In this document: positions 44,100 to 52,903 of the stretch, in pieces
How the letters are laid out: every line of letters starts with the position of its first letter
Position numbering within the stretch: position 1 is the first letter of the stretch
Source of the DNA: Frateuria edaphi
GTDB taxonomy: Bacteria > Pseudomonadota > Gammaproteobacteria > Xanthomonadales > Rhodanobacteraceae
Assembly (NCBI RefSeq): GCF_021117405.1
Contig: NZ_CP088251.1
Location: forward strand, 3,395,001 to 3,459,000
DNA: 64,000 nt
Direction: 5' to 3'
Program-made: the position numbers and the translations under genes
The notes under the pieces: model-generated
What the model was told of the DNA's origin: nothing
Seen by the model: the letters and a program-made list of their open reading frames with translations, nothing else
Databases searched by the model: none

Positions 44100-44165
44100 T
44101 TGCACCTAGGTATCGATCCGTGCCGCAAACCGCGTAGTCCGGTCGAAATCGACACCTAAGTACCA
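44100..44165. promoter_or_regulatory. Paired GGTATCG/CGACACC elements in the ohr-regulator gap
   Basis: CACC-TA-GGTATCG (44100-44115) and CGACACC-TA-AGTACC (44150-44165) lie in the divergent gap between ohr and the first FixJ-type regulator, 60-125 bases from the ohr start. They belong to the same element family as at 35532 and 55668, with one half site imperfect in each. Confidence 0.4.
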
Positions 44166-44279
44166 TGTGAAGAGAGCCACTACCTGGTGCACCCTTGCGT
44201 CAGGAGCTCATCGCGGGGGATCTGGCATGAACAGACATTCGGGCCGCGTAATCCGTGTGCTCGTCACGGATGGCTCGCC

Positions 44280-44651
44280 ATGACTGTGCGTCGCTTAGTG
44301 GCGATCGTCGACGACGACCAGTCGGTGCGCGAGTCGCTGCCGGACCTGTTGAAGACGGGCGGATACGATGCCGACGTGTTTGCATCCGCCGAAGACTTTC
44401 TCGTCTCGAGCGCCCCCGACCTGGCCGCCTGTCTGGTGGTGGACGTCTACATGCCGGGCATGTCCGGCCCTGCCCTGCAGGAGGAACTGGCGCGGCGGCG
44501 CAACCGCATCGCCATCGTTTTCATGAGCGCGCACATCGATGCCAACGTGCGTCGTGAACTGATTGCACGCGGTGCCGCCGACTGCCTGTTCAAGCCGTTC
44601 AATGGCGAGGCGCTGCTCGATGCGATCGCTGCGGCCATCGACAACGGATGA
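44280..44651 (+). CDS. Single-domain response regulator (FixJ-like receiver)
   Basis: The 123-residue product is a lone receiver domain: LVAIVDDDQSVRESLPDLL (acidic pair), phospho-acceptor Asp in CLVVDVYMPGMSGPALQEEL, Ser in FMSAHID and Lys in DCLFKPFNGEALLDAI. There is no output domain. It starts 78 bases before a FixJ-type regulator on the same strand. It may be a phosphate relay or a sink for the large histidine kinase at 37836-43448, which is encoded divergently nearby. The ATG at 44280 follows GGATGG. Confidence 0.88.
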   Translation: MTVRRLVAIVDDDQSVRESLPDLLKTGGYDADVFASAEDFLVSSAPDLAACLVVDVYMPGMSGPALQEELARRRNRIAIVFMSAHIDANVRRELIARGAADCLFKPFNGEALLDAIAAAIDNG

Positions 44652-44729
44652 GGCCGCATGATGCTTGCATCAGTGTCCCGAAAGGATTATTCACCGCTAC
44701 GCGACGGCAACTCCGACGAGGTGGCCCCC

Positions 44730-45368
44730 ATGAACAGCGCCGCGCCCATCGTATTCATCGTGGACGACGACATATCGGTGAGGGAGTCACTGGAATCGCT
44801 GGTGAAGTTCGAGGGCTGGTGCACCCGGGCATTCGCGACGGCAGGCGACTTTCTCGCGCATCCGAGGGAAGCCCGGCCTTCCTGCCTGATCCTGGATGTC
44901 ACCCTGCCCGACATCAACGGCCTGGACCTGCAGAGGTTGATCGCCGTGGACCGCGCCGACATGCCGATCATCTTCATCTCGGGCTATGGCGACATTCCCA
45001 TGACCGTGCGGGCCATGCGCGCGGGGGCGGCGGAATTTCTCACCAAGCCGGTGGAAGACGGAATTTTGCTGGAGAGCATCCGGGCTGCCATTGCGCGCAG
45101 CACGGCCGCGCTCGAGGACGTCGCGCGGACCCGGTCGTTGCGTGAAGCGCATGCCTCACTGACGCGGCGCGAGCGCGAAGTCATGGCGCTGGTGGTCTCG
45201 GGCTTGCTGAACAAGCAGATCGGCGGGCAACTGGGGATCAGCGAGATCACCGTCAAGGCCCATCGCGGCCGGGTGATGCAGAAGATGCGCGCCAGGTCGG
45301 TGCCGGACCTGGTGAAAATGGCGGTGGTGCTGGAGCACGCCAGCGCACCCGCCAGGAATGACGAATAG
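44730..45368 (+). CDS. FixJ/NarL-type response regulator with LuxR HTH
   Basis: The 212-residue protein has a receiver (IVFIVDDDISVRESLESLV, Asp in CLILDVTLPDINGLDLQ, FISGYGD, FLTKPVED) and a C-terminal LuxR-type HTH: LTRREREVMALVVSGLLNKQIGGQLGISEITVKAHRGRVMQKM. This is the FixJ layout. It likely answers the giant histidine kinase whose gene is nearby and divergent. The ATG at 44730 follows GAGGTGG; an ATG at 44658 is possible. The acidic pair, Asp, Thr/Ser and Lys are all present. Confidence 0.92.
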   Translation: MNSAAPIVFIVDDDISVRESLESLVKFEGWCTRAFATAGDFLAHPREARPSCLILDVTLPDINGLDLQRLIAVDRADMPIIFISGYGDIPMTVRAMRAGAAEFLTKPVEDGILLESIRAAIARSTAALEDVARTRSLREAHASLTRREREVMALVVSGLLNKQIGGQLGISEITVKAHRGRVMQKMRARSVPDLVKMAVVLEHASAPARNDE

Positions 45369-45661
45369 CCTCTCGCCGGCGAGCCTAGTGGTTCGAACGG
45401 ATAGCGCTTGATCGAAATCGATCGATGCGCACGACGACTCGCAGCGTCCGCGAGAACATTGGGTTTGGGATTCAGACCGCAGGCTGCAGCCCTACTGCCC
45501 CTTCCGCGCGGCAGCTTCTTCAGCAGGGCATTCGGTCGTAGTCGTCGAAGACAACCCGCATCCCCAGGGACAGCCGACACCAAAGTCCACTATCCGGCCC
45601 AACGCCTGAGCGTGACACTTTGGCTCGCTGGCAAATGGCCAGATCGAGAAGGTGCACGTCC
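45369..45661. other. Gap before the SDR gene
   Basis: No gene is seen in these 293 bases. The frames open here are Arg/Pro-rich shadows. It probably holds the promoter of the SDR gene. Confidence 0.4.
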
Positions 45662-46513
45662 ATGGCACACGAACAACCGACGACGAAAACGCGAACCGGG
45701 ACGTCACCCGGCACTGCCATGATCACAGGGGCTTCGTCAGGCATGGGGGCGGTGTATGCCGATCGCCTGGCCAGGCGCGGCCACGACCTGATCCTTGTGG
45801 CGCGAAGCGCCGAACGACTGTCGGCACTCGCCAACGCGATCTCCGCTGATACCGGTCGCCACGTCGACTACCTTGCGGCCGATCTGCAGCAGTCTGACGA
45901 GGTGGACCGCATCGAGGACAGGCTGCGCGGCGACACGCGGATCTCCATGCTCGTCAACAACGCCGGGATCGGATCCTCGATGCCGCTGATCCATTCGGAC
46001 GTTGCCACGATGCGCGCGATGGTCACGCTCAACGTCGAAGTGCTGATGCGCCTGACCTACGCCGCTGTTCCCCGGTTCGTGCGCCAGGGGCGAGGAACGA
46101 TCATCAACATGGCCTCCATCGTCGCCATCGCCCCGGAGATCCTCAACGGCGTCTACGGCGGAACGAAGGCGTTCGTGGTCGGTTTCACCCAGTCGCTGCA
46201 TCACGAGCTGGCGGACAAGGGCATCCGCGTGCAGGCGGTATTGCCAGGCGCGGTAGGCACGCCGTTCTGGGACAAGGCGGGCACTCCGCTGTCGGCTGTC
46301 CCCAAGGACATCGTCATGAGTGCGGAAGATGCCGTGGATGCGGCTCTCGTCGGCCTGGACCAGGATGAGCTCATCACCCTGCCCGCGCTCCCGGACATCT
46401 CTGCGTGGCAGGCCTACGAGGAGGCGCGGCAGCGGATGATGCCCAATCTCTCGCGCACCGCGCCTGCCGCGCGCTACCGGATGGACCGCTCGCAAGCGGC
46501 GGCCTCGGGTTAG
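45662..46513 (+). CDS. Short-chain dehydrogenase/reductase
   Basis: The 283-residue SDR has the cofactor motif TGASSGMG (about residues 22-29), NNAG in MLVNNAGIGSSMP and the active-site YGGTK in NGVYGGTKAFVVGF, with the Ser before it (INMASIVAIA). It is the classical SDR family; it probably reduces or oxidises a carbonyl/alcohol with NAD(P). A long C-terminal extension after residue 240 (LPDISAWQAYEEARQRMMPNLSRTAPAARYRMD) is typical of the DltE/YqjQ-like subgroup. ATG at 45662. It precedes an FMN reductase gene on the same strand. Confidence 0.9.
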   Translation: MAHEQPTTKTRTGTSPGTAMITGASSGMGAVYADRLARRGHDLILVARSAERLSALANAISADTGRHVDYLAADLQQSDEVDRIEDRLRGDTRISMLVNNAGIGSSMPLIHSDVATMRAMVTLNVEVLMRLTYAAVPRFVRQGRGTIINMASIVAIAPEILNGVYGGTKAFVVGFTQSLHHELADKGIRVQAVLPGAVGTPFWDKAGTPLSAVPKDIVMSAEDAVDAALVGLDQDELITLPALPDISAWQAYEEARQRMMPNLSRTAPAARYRMDRSQAAASG

Positions 46514-46520
46514 CGCAGGG

Positions 46521-46536
46521 CGATACCACAGGCGCA
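46521..46536. promoter_or_regulatory. CGATACC element upstream of FMN reductase gene
   Basis: CGATACCACAGGCGC lies 60 bases before the GTG start, in the same direction as the gene. Only one half-site matches the GGTATCG family, so it may be chance. Confidence 0.25.
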
Positions 46537-46593
46537 GCCCAGGCCTGGCCTCGATAGCGCCTCCGTGAAGCCGATTTCGAGAGGGAAAGCACC

Positions 46594-47166
46594 GTGGAAA
46601 CCCCACTGAACGTGGCCGTGCTGGTCGGAAGCCTTCGCCGTGCGTCCTACACGCGCAAGGTCGTGATGGCGCTTGCCGGCCTGGCACCGCCCACCCTTGC
46701 CTGCCATATCGTCGAAATCGGCGACCTGCCCCTGTATACCGAGGACCTGGATTCGACACCGCCTGCAGCGTGGACGCGATTCCGCGACGAGATCCGCAGG
46801 GCGGATGCCGTGCTCATCGCCACGCCGGAGTACAACCGCTCGGTGCCCGGCTGCCTGAAGAACGCGATCGACGTCGGCTCGCGGCCGGATTATCCCAGCG
46901 CCTGGGACGGCCTGCCGGCCGCGGTGGTGAGCGTATCGCCCTACAAGCTCGGCGGTTTCGGCGCAAACCACCATGTCCGCCAGAGCCTGGTGTTTCTCAA
47001 CATGCCGGTGATGCAGCAGCCGGAGGCCTACATCGGCGACGTGGCGACCATGTTCGATGCGCACGACCGGATTTCCTCGCCCGAAAGTCGGGCGTTCCTC
47101 GAGCGCCTGATCGGCAGTTTCGCGGATTGGGCGACCCTGACCCGCCGCGCAAGCGCGGTGCCGTAG
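46594..47166 (+). CDS. NADPH-dependent FMN reductase family protein
   Basis: The 190-residue flavodoxin-fold protein starts NVAVLVGSLRRASYTRKVVMAL (the FMN phosphate-binding GSLR.xS), then TPEYNRSVPGCLKNAIDVGSRP, the family signature around residue 82, and a third flavin contact in VSVSPYKLGGFGANHHVRQ. These soluble enzymes use NADPH to reduce FMN, quinones or azo dyes. The start is GTG at 46594 with GAGAGGG upstream. It lies between the SDR and the convergent MFS gene and may be co-transcribed with the SDR. Confidence 0.9.
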   Translation: METPLNVAVLVGSLRRASYTRKVVMALAGLAPPTLACHIVEIGDLPLYTEDLDSTPPAAWTRFRDEIRRADAVLIATPEYNRSVPGCLKNAIDVGSRPDYPSAWDGLPAAVVSVSPYKLGGFGANHHVRQSLVFLNMPVMQQPEAYIGDVATMFDAHDRISSPESRAFLERLIGSFADWATLTRRASAVP

Positions 47167-47196
47167 CTCGTCACGCCCATTGCATGATGCGCCCGC

Positions 47197-48405
47197 TCAC
47201 GTCCCGGACGGACGGGCAAGCGGCAGTTTCTGGCGCCACACCAGCACCACGTCGATCGACAGCGCCGCCAGCAGCGCGACACTGCCGCATATGAAGAGCA
47301 CCGCATAGTTGCCTGTATGCGCGAACAGGTACGACATCGCATACGCTGCCACCGCTTGCAGGACCGCGAAGCTGATCGTTGCCCTGCTCCACGCCGCCTT
47401 CTGCTGGGCCGGATGATGCGGCAACAGCTCGTGGATGCGCCCCAGCGCGAGCGGCACGATGCCTGGCGTAAAGGCGCCGACCACGAAGCTCGACAGCATC
47501 AGCGAAGCGGCGCCCGATCCCAGGGCCGGGAGCGCCACGGTCACCGCCTCCGCCAGATACGCCAGCCGCAACGCACGCCCGAAGCCCGTGCGATCGGCCA
47601 TGTGCCCGGTCAGCACCGGTCCCACCAGCGCGCCCAGGCCGAACAGCACCCAATAAGCGGCGCCGACCTGCATGCCCTGGCCCAGGCCGTGCGCGATGAA
47701 GGCGACCAGGAAGATCATGTGCGGCACCAGGCCTACGGCGTTCAAGGCGTACTCGGTGTACAGCCCGCGCACCAGTCCCGCGTGCGGCGGCGCAGTGTGG
47801 GGATGGCTGGCGGCATTCGCATGTTCCGCGTCCGCCGGCCAACCGCGCCAGGCGGCAATGGTGAGCACCAGCGATATCCCACCCAGGCCCAGCCAGGTAC
47901 CGGCCAGGCCTCCGCGAAGCAGCAACGGCACGACCGTTCCGGATGCCGCGATACCGGCGCCCACACCCATGAAGATCACTCCGCTCGCTAGTCCGCGCCG
48001 GGCTGGCGGCACGTGCGGCAGCACGGTCGGTGCGGCCAGCACCATCAGCGCGCCGCCGGCGAGGCCCGACGCGAAGCGCCAGGCGAAAAACCAGACGAAC
48101 GACCACGGCCACGCGCAGGCGGCGAGCGCGATCGACGCCAGCAGCATCATGGCGCGGATGGTTACCCGCGATGTCGCCAGGCGCGCGGCGCTGCGCGCCA
48201 CCAATGCGCCGGCCAGGTAGCCGGCAAGATTGGCCGCGCCAAGGTACGCCGCACTGGAGGCGGCGAACCAGTGGGCGTCCACGATGGCCGGCAACAACGG
48301 CGTGTAGGCGAAGCGTGCCAAGCCGATGCCGACCAGGCTGGCGCAAAAGCCCGCCAGCGTGGCTCGCCAGGATGAAACCGCCTGGATGGATGAGAATGTG
48401 CGCAT
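47197..48405 (-). CDS. MFS transporter of the YbfB/YjiJ type
   Basis: The 402-residue protein is almost wholly hydrophobic with twelve predicted helices. It has the YbfB/YjiJ landmarks: SLVGIGLARFAYTPLLPAIV near the N-terminus, RRGLASGVIFMGVGAGIAASGTVVP around residues 135-160, and SSFVVGAFTPGIVPLALGRIHELLP in the second half. It is probably a proton-coupled exporter. It is the last gene of a minus-strand group with the tautomerase, the SDR and the LysR regulator upstream, so it is probably controlled by that regulator. Substrate unknown. Confidence 0.9.
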   Translation of the reverse strand: MRTFSSIQAVSSWRATLAGFCASLVGIGLARFAYTPLLPAIVDAHWFAASSAAYLGAANLAGYLAGALVARSAARLATSRVTIRAMMLLASIALAACAWPWSFVWFFAWRFASGLAGGALMVLAAPTVLPHVPPARRGLASGVIFMGVGAGIAASGTVVPLLLRGGLAGTWLGLGGISLVLTIAAWRGWPADAEHANAASHPHTAPPHAGLVRGLYTEYALNAVGLVPHMIFLVAFIAHGLGQGMQVGAAYWVLFGLGALVGPVLTGHMADRTGFGRALRLAYLAEAVTVALPALGSGAASLMLSSFVVGAFTPGIVPLALGRIHELLPHHPAQQKAAWSRATISFAVLQAVAAYAMSYLFAHTGNYAVLFICGSVALLAALSIDVVLVWRQKLPLARPSGT

Positions 48406-48508
48406 GCCTTGGCTCTCCAGCGGCGGGACGACCGCCCGGGCCGGCCCGTCCGCGCCACATCGTCAGGTGGGCCGCCGGTGCCATACACCAGCGTGCGCCG
48501 TCGGGGTG

Positions 48509-48745
48509 CTACTTGGGCTCTGTCGCCCGCCGGCGGCGGAATTCCATCGCCGGCAGCCCGCCCCAACCCCAGTTCTCCAGGTCCACCTCGTCGATCACGA
48601 CAAAGGTCGATTCGAGCGGCTTGTGCAGCACGTCGAGCAGCAGTTCGCTGACGCCCTTGATGAGTGCGGCTTTCTCTTCCGACGTCGCGGCGTCGCGGCC
48701 CGGGGCGGTTCCTTCGCGGGTGATCTGGATGTTCACGTACGGCAT
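48509..48745 (-). CDS. 4-oxalocrotonate tautomerase-like protein
   Basis: The 78-residue protein starts MPYVNIQITREG, with Pro1 (after Met removal) as the catalytic base of the tautomerase family. It continues SEEKAALIKGVSELLLDVLHKPLESTFVVIDEVDLENWGWGG, which is the typical end. The enzyme probably isomerises an enol/keto substrate. It is between the SDR and MFS genes on the minus strand, with 65 and 103 bases of spacing. Confidence 0.9.
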   Translation of the reverse strand: MPYVNIQITREGTAPGRDAATSEEKAALIKGVSELLLDVLHKPLESTFVVIDEVDLENWGWGGLPAMEFRRRRATEPK

Positions 48746-48810
48746 GGTGGTCTCCTCGATGGGTGGGGACGGATGCTGACCATCCGTCCCGGGGGTTTCC
48801 GATCGATGCG

Positions 48811-49521
48811 TCAGTGGCCAGCGCTCTGGCCGCCGTCGACGTGCAGGATCTCGCCCGTCACGAAGCCTGCCGCATCCAGGTAGAGCACGGCATTGACGAT
48901 GTCATCGATCTCGCCCATGCGGCCTACCGGATGCAGGGCGGACAGGAACCCGTGCGTTTCGGGCGCATGCATCGGCGTCTTGATGACGCCCGGCGAAACC
49001 GCGTTCACCCGCACGCCGCGCTTGGCGTATTCGATGGCGAGCGACTTGGTGGCCGCGTTGAGACCGCCCTTGGTGAGCGAAGCGAGCACCGAGGGCACGC
49101 CGTCGATCGCGTGGTCGGTCAGGCTGGTGGTGACACTCACCACGTGCCCGCTGCCCTGCTTCTCCATCTCGGCGATGGCCAGCTGGGTGATGTGGAAGAA
49201 GCCGGTAAGGTTGACCGCGAGATTGCTGGCGTAGTCTTCCGCCGTGAAGGCCGTGAAAGGCTTGGCGGTGAACGTGCCGGCGTTGTTGACCAGCGTATCG
49301 ATGCGGCCAAAACGCGAGAGCGCTTCGGCAACGATGCGCTCGGCCGTGGCATGATCGGCGATATCGCCGGGTACGGCGATCACGCCGGCGTCGCTCGACG
49401 GCCGGATGGAACGGGAGTTGGCGATGACGTGGTAGTTGCGGTCACGGAAGGCCTTTACCAGGCCTGCGCCAATACCCTGGGATGCGCCGGTAACGATGGC
49501 GACTTTCTGTTGGCTGTTCAT
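48811..49521 (-). CDS. SDR-family protein lacking the catalytic Tyr
   Basis: The 236-residue SDR has TGASQGIG (about residues 12-19), NNAG in LVNNAGTFTAK and a cofactor tail VDGGQSAGH. The usual YxxxK is replaced: the segment reads SVLASLTKGGLN, so the Tyr position is Ala while the Lys is kept. The Ser of the triad is seen in VVSVTTSLTDH. The phrase ASLTKGGL appears to be typical of a subgroup I recall among these SDRs, so this is probably real biology rather than an error. It belongs to the group with LysR, tautomerase and MFS. Confidence 0.88.
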   Translation of the reverse strand: MNSQQKVAIVTGASQGIGAGLVKAFRDRNYHVIANSRSIRPSSDAGVIAVPGDIADHATAERIVAEALSRFGRIDTLVNNAGTFTAKPFTAFTAEDYASNLAVNLTGFFHITQLAIAEMEKQGSGHVVSVTTSLTDHAIDGVPSVLASLTKGGLNAATKSLAIEYAKRGVRVNAVSPGVIKTPMHAPETHGFLSALHPVGRMGEIDDIVNAVLYLDAAGFVTGEILHVDGGQSAGH

Positions 49522-49640
49522 GGTGTTCGTCTCCAGTGAGCTTGATTCGGTTGCTTTGCCGATCGGCGGTCGCCGACACGCCGGAATCTATGAGCGCCCC
49601 CGGGGTTTGCGAATCCCCGTCATCCGGCAGACATCCTTCC

Positions 49641-50597
49641 TCAGCGTGGATGAATCGATCGGCCCGGCGCCGTTTCCATCTCCTTCGCAAGACTGGCGAA
49701 ACGGGCCCGCAGGCGCGGCAGCGCGAAATCGACGAAGGCCCGCACTTTGGGCACTGACAATCGCCCGTACGGCGACACGAGGTGGATCGGAATCGGCGCC
49801 GGCTCCGCATCCGCCAGCACGATGCGCAGCTTTCCCTGCGCCACTTCCTCTGCCACGTGATAGGAAAGCAGGCGCGTGACACCGTATCCCTCTACCGCCG
49901 ATGCAACCGCGGCACGCACGTTGTTCACCACCAGCCGCGGCGCGAACGGCACGGCGTGGGGCGGTGACGAACCTTGCAGTGGCGGGAAGCTCCAGGACTC
50001 CGATCCCATGTGCGCCATCGCGATGATCTGCTGCTTGGCCAGGTCGGCCGGCTCGACGATGCGAGGGTGCCTGGCCAGGTAACGTGGCGACGCCACCACC
50101 ACCCGGCGCACCTCGCCGATGGCTTGGGCAACCAGCGTCGAATCCGGCAGATGCGCGACTCGCAGTGCCAGGTCCATCCCTTCGTCCACCAGGTTCACCG
50201 GTCGCTCGAGCAGATGCAGCCGGACTTTTACCGTGGGGTACTCGTCCATGAAGGCGTCGACGATGGGTCGCAGCAGCTCCACCCCGGCAAACATCGTTGC
50301 GGATATGGCGAGCGTGCCACGGGGCACCGAGCGCTCGCCGGCGGCCTGTCGGTCAGCTTCCTCCAGATCCATGAGCAGCTTGCGGCAGGCGACCGCGTAG
50401 CGCTCTCCCGCATCGCTCAACTTGAGGGAGCGTGTGGTCCGGTGAAGCAGCGGCACGCCGACGTGACCTTCGAGAAACGCAATCGCCCGACTTACGGCGG
50501 CGGGCGAGCGTCCGGTCTTGCGGCTCGCTCCGGCGAGGCTCCCCTCGTCGAGCGCGGCAACGAAGACCTTCATGGCGACTATGCGGTCCACAGGCAT
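49641..50597 (-). CDS. LysR-family transcription regulator
   Basis: The 318-residue protein has a winged HTH (MKVFVAALDEGSLAGASRKTGRSPAAVSRAIAFLEGHVGVPLLHRTTRSLKLSDAGERY) at residues 8-66 and a substrate-binding domain (FAGVELLRPIVDAFMDEYPTVKVRLHLLERPVNLVDEGMDLALRVAHLPDS). ATG at 50597 follows GAGG. It is the first gene of a minus-strand group with an SDR, a tautomerase and an MFS exporter, so it probably controls them in answer to a small molecule. It is not divergent to them, which is unusual for LysR-regulated operons. Confidence 0.92.
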   Translation of the reverse strand: MPVDRIVAMKVFVAALDEGSLAGASRKTGRSPAAVSRAIAFLEGHVGVPLLHRTTRSLKLSDAGERYAVACRKLLMDLEEADRQAAGERSVPRGTLAISATMFAGVELLRPIVDAFMDEYPTVKVRLHLLERPVNLVDEGMDLALRVAHLPDSTLVAQAIGEVRRVVVASPRYLARHPRIVEPADLAKQQIIAMAHMGSESWSFPPLQGSSPPHAVPFAPRLVVNNVRAAVASAVEGYGVTRLLSYHVAEEVAQGKLRIVLADAEPAPIPIHLVSPYGRLSVPKVRAFVDFALPRLRARFASLAKEMETAPGRSIHPR

Positions 50598-50687
50598 GGC
50601 CTCGAGGTGTGGCGGCGGCATCCAAAGGCATTCGGAGACAAGGCCGGCGCACCGGCGCACCGGGTCCGGTCCGTCTCGTGCATGCCC

Positions 50688-51581
50688 TCAATCGCGGCCA
50701 TCGCCATCGGTCCCGTCCTGCGCTCGGGCGATCCGGCGATCCAGGAAGTCCTGGGTGATGAGGGCGATCTCCTCGCAGCGGGTGTCCATCGCAAAATGCC
50801 CTGCCTCCTGCAGATGGATGTTGGCGTCGGGAACATCGCGCCGGTACGCCCATGCGCCCGCTTCGGTGAACGATGGGTCGTACTTCCCCCAGATCACCAG
50901 CAGCGGTGGCTGCCATTCCCGCAAATAGGACTGCCATACCGGATACGCCTGCACGTTGCGGCGGTAGTCGTAGAACAGCTCCTCTTGGATCGCGGCTTGT
51001 CCCGGCCTGGCCAGAAAGGCCGTCTCGTCGGCCCAAAGGTCCGAATCGTAGAGCTCCGGGCGCGGGTCGGTTCCCACGTGCCGCCGCCTGGCCGCTTCGG
51101 GCGAAATGAGGTTCCCGCGAAGAGGGCCGGCCCAGGCGTTGCGGTCGGCCCAGTATCGTCGCCGCGTTTCCCACAACGGACCCAGGCCTTCCTCGTGCGC
51201 GACGGCGTTCTGCACGACGATGGCGCTGATCCGTTCCGGATGTGCGATCGCCAGGCGAAAACCCACCGGTCCGCCGTAGTCCTGCACGAACAGAGCGAAG
51301 TGATCCATGCCAAGCCGACGCGCGAAGGCGTCCACCACGGACGCGATCCGATCGAAGGTGTACGCAAATGCCTCGGGGACAGGAGCGCTCGAATGGCCGA
51401 ATCCCGGATAGTCCGGCGCCACGAGGTGGTAGCGCGGCGAAAGCATGGGCATCAATCGTTCGAACATCCGGGACGACGAGGGAAAGCCATGCAACAGCAG
51501 CAGGTGCGGGCAGTCGGTACGCCCGCCTTCCCGGTAGAAGATATCCAGTCCCTGCACGCGTAGGGTTCGATAGGCAGTCAT
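50688..51581 (-). CDS. Alpha/beta hydrolase
   Basis: The 297-residue protein has the haloalkane-dehalogenase/epoxide-hydrolase layout: LLLLHGFPSSSRMFERLMPML, LVAPDYPGFGHS, and the nucleophile elbow LFVQDYGGPVGFRLAIAHPERI with Asp. WGKYDPSF and GHFAMDTRCEE hold further triad residues (Asp/His). It lacks a signal peptide, so it acts in the cytoplasm. ATG at 51581. It is divergent from the cytochrome P460 gene, and the shared promoter region has a GGTATCG element. Substrate unknown. Confidence 0.9.
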   Translation of the reverse strand: MTAYRTLRVQGLDIFYREGGRTDCPHLLLLHGFPSSSRMFERLMPMLSPRYHLVAPDYPGFGHSSAPVPEAFAYTFDRIASVVDAFARRLGMDHFALFVQDYGGPVGFRLAIAHPERISAIVVQNAVAHEEGLGPLWETRRRYWADRNAWAGPLRGNLISPEAARRRHVGTDPRPELYDSDLWADETAFLARPGQAAIQEELFYDYRRNVQAYPVWQSYLREWQPPLLVIWGKYDPSFTEAGAWAYRRDVPDANIHLQEAGHFAMDTRCEEIALITQDFLDRRIARAQDGTDGDGRD

Positions 51582-51639
51582 GCATGAGTCCCGATACCGC
51601 ATGCGCCCAACCTGCAACATCGGCTGGCTCGGGTCTATC

Positions 51640-51653
51640 GCGCTTTGGTATCG
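51640..51653. promoter_or_regulatory. GCGCTTTGGTATCG element in a divergent promoter
   Basis: GCGCTTTGGTATCG is identical to 53741-53754. It lies 60 bases before the hydrolase start and 130 bases before the P460 start. Two identical 14-mers in separate promoters are unlikely by chance. Confidence 0.55.
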
Positions 51654-51783
51654 ATTGCGGGGCGCCACCTGCCAACCGACACCATCGTGCAATGGCGTCG
51701 GCGCTGCGGATCGCATCTCATCGACCAGGAAAGTCGTCGGCTTGACCGATCGAGCCCGCCCACCTGAGTGAAGTGAGGAAGCC

Positions 51784-52353
51784 ATGAAACGCAAATCCCA
51801 GCTTGCGATCGCCCTGGCCGGGGCGCTGGTCGCCATCCTCGGCGGTACGACCTTGTACGGACAGGGAAAGAGCAACAACAGTCGCGCCAAGGCCAGCGAG
51901 AAGTACACGCTGGTCTCGCCCAGCGGCATCGCCTTCGCAGATTTCCGGGGATACGAGGCCTGGTCGATCGTGTCCTCTGCCCGGACCAAAGAAGTACTCA
52001 AGGTGATCGTGGCCAATCCGGCCATGATCGAGGCGTACAGGTCCGGTATCCCGGGCAACGGGAAGCCGTTCCCGGATGGCTCAAGGATCGTCAAGCTGCA
52101 GTGGAAGCCGAAGAAGAGCAGCGAGGCGCCATTCGATGTCGATGTTCCGGATGTCTTTACGCAGGCATTCGTGATCGAGAAGGACAGCAAGCGATTCCCC
52201 GGAACCGGCGGTTGGGGATACGCCCTGTTCGATTACGACGTGCGGAGCGATACCTTTTCGGCCGATCCGACGGGTGTGGCCGATTGTGGCCACGCGTGTC
52301 ACGTGAAGGTGGCCGCGAAGGACCACATTTTTCATCCCTACCAGATGCGCTGA
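51784..52353 (+). CDS. Cytochrome P460 family protein
   Basis: The 189-residue protein has a signal peptide (MKRKSQLAIALAGALVAILGGTTLYGQG), so it is periplasmic. The haem c motif CGHACH lies about residues 165-170, near the C-terminus as in cytochrome P460, and FRGYEAWSIVSSARTKEVLKVIVANPAMIEAYRSGIPGNGKPFPDGSRIVKL matches the family core. P460-type proteins oxidise hydroxylamine or bind NO; this short form is common in non-nitrifiers with unknown substrate. GAGGAAG precedes the ATG. A Lys that cross-links haem in true P460 cannot be told from sequence. Confidence 0.9.
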   Translation: MKRKSQLAIALAGALVAILGGTTLYGQGKSNNSRAKASEKYTLVSPSGIAFADFRGYEAWSIVSSARTKEVLKVIVANPAMIEAYRSGIPGNGKPFPDGSRIVKLQWKPKKSSEAPFDVDVPDVFTQAFVIEKDSKRFPGTGGWGYALFDYDVRSDTFSADPTGVADCGHACHVKVAAKDHIFHPYQMR

Positions 52354-52480
52354 CTTTTCTGCGGTCCGGAAACTGCTTACCCGCACGCGGGGTTCTGTGG
52401 CGCCCGACCGCGAGTGGACCAAAGGCGGCTGCAGCCCGCCTGCTGCAGACCGCCACTCTCAACCGCAGTGCGGAATTGTT

Positions 52481-52903
52481 TCAGGAACCCAGGTAGTCGA
52501 TGCCCAATGGCCCGTAGCCGGTCACCTGCGTGACATATTCGCCCGATTTCGCCCAGTGGAAATGGGCTGTGCTCCCGGGGAGCACGATGACGCTGCCTGG
52601 GGCGAACGCCACCAGCCTGGACTCGTCAAACAGTTCCCCCAGTCCGATGTAGAAGACTCCGGAGATCACCGTGTAGATGCGGTCTTCCGGATGCGTGTGC
52701 GGCATCAGCTTGACTCCTGCCGATACCTTCACCCGTATGACATACGGGCCGGCCTCGCCCGGATCCCCCACGACCACCGCCAGGCGAGCCCCAATGGGGA
52801 ATGGTGCGAACGGCTCGAAGCGGATGTCTTCGGCCAACACGGATCCGAAGCTCTGCGGCGGCAAGCTGCCGCCGCAGACTCGCGCAGGCGCTGAGCAGCT
52901 CAC
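52481..52903 (-). CDS. Cupin-domain protein
   Basis: The 140-residue protein has one cupin domain: AGVKLMPHTHPEDRIYTVISGVFYIGLGE (motif 1 with two His and a Glu/Asp metal site) and PGSVIVLPGSTAHFHWAKSGEYVTQVTGYGPLGIDYL (motif 2 with His). It is a small metal-binding, probably stress-related protein. The start is GTG at 52903, overlapping the stop of the DJ-1 gene by four bases (GTGA), so they are coupled. Earlier frame sequence back to 53281 is antisense-type shadow. Confidence 0.82.
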   Translation of the reverse strand: MSCSAPARVCGGSLPPQSFGSVLAEDIRFEPFAPFPIGARLAVVVGDPGEAGPYVIRVKVSAGVKLMPHTHPEDRIYTVISGVFYIGLGELFDESRLVAFAPGSVIVLPGSTAHFHWAKSGEYVTQVTGYGPLGIDYLGS

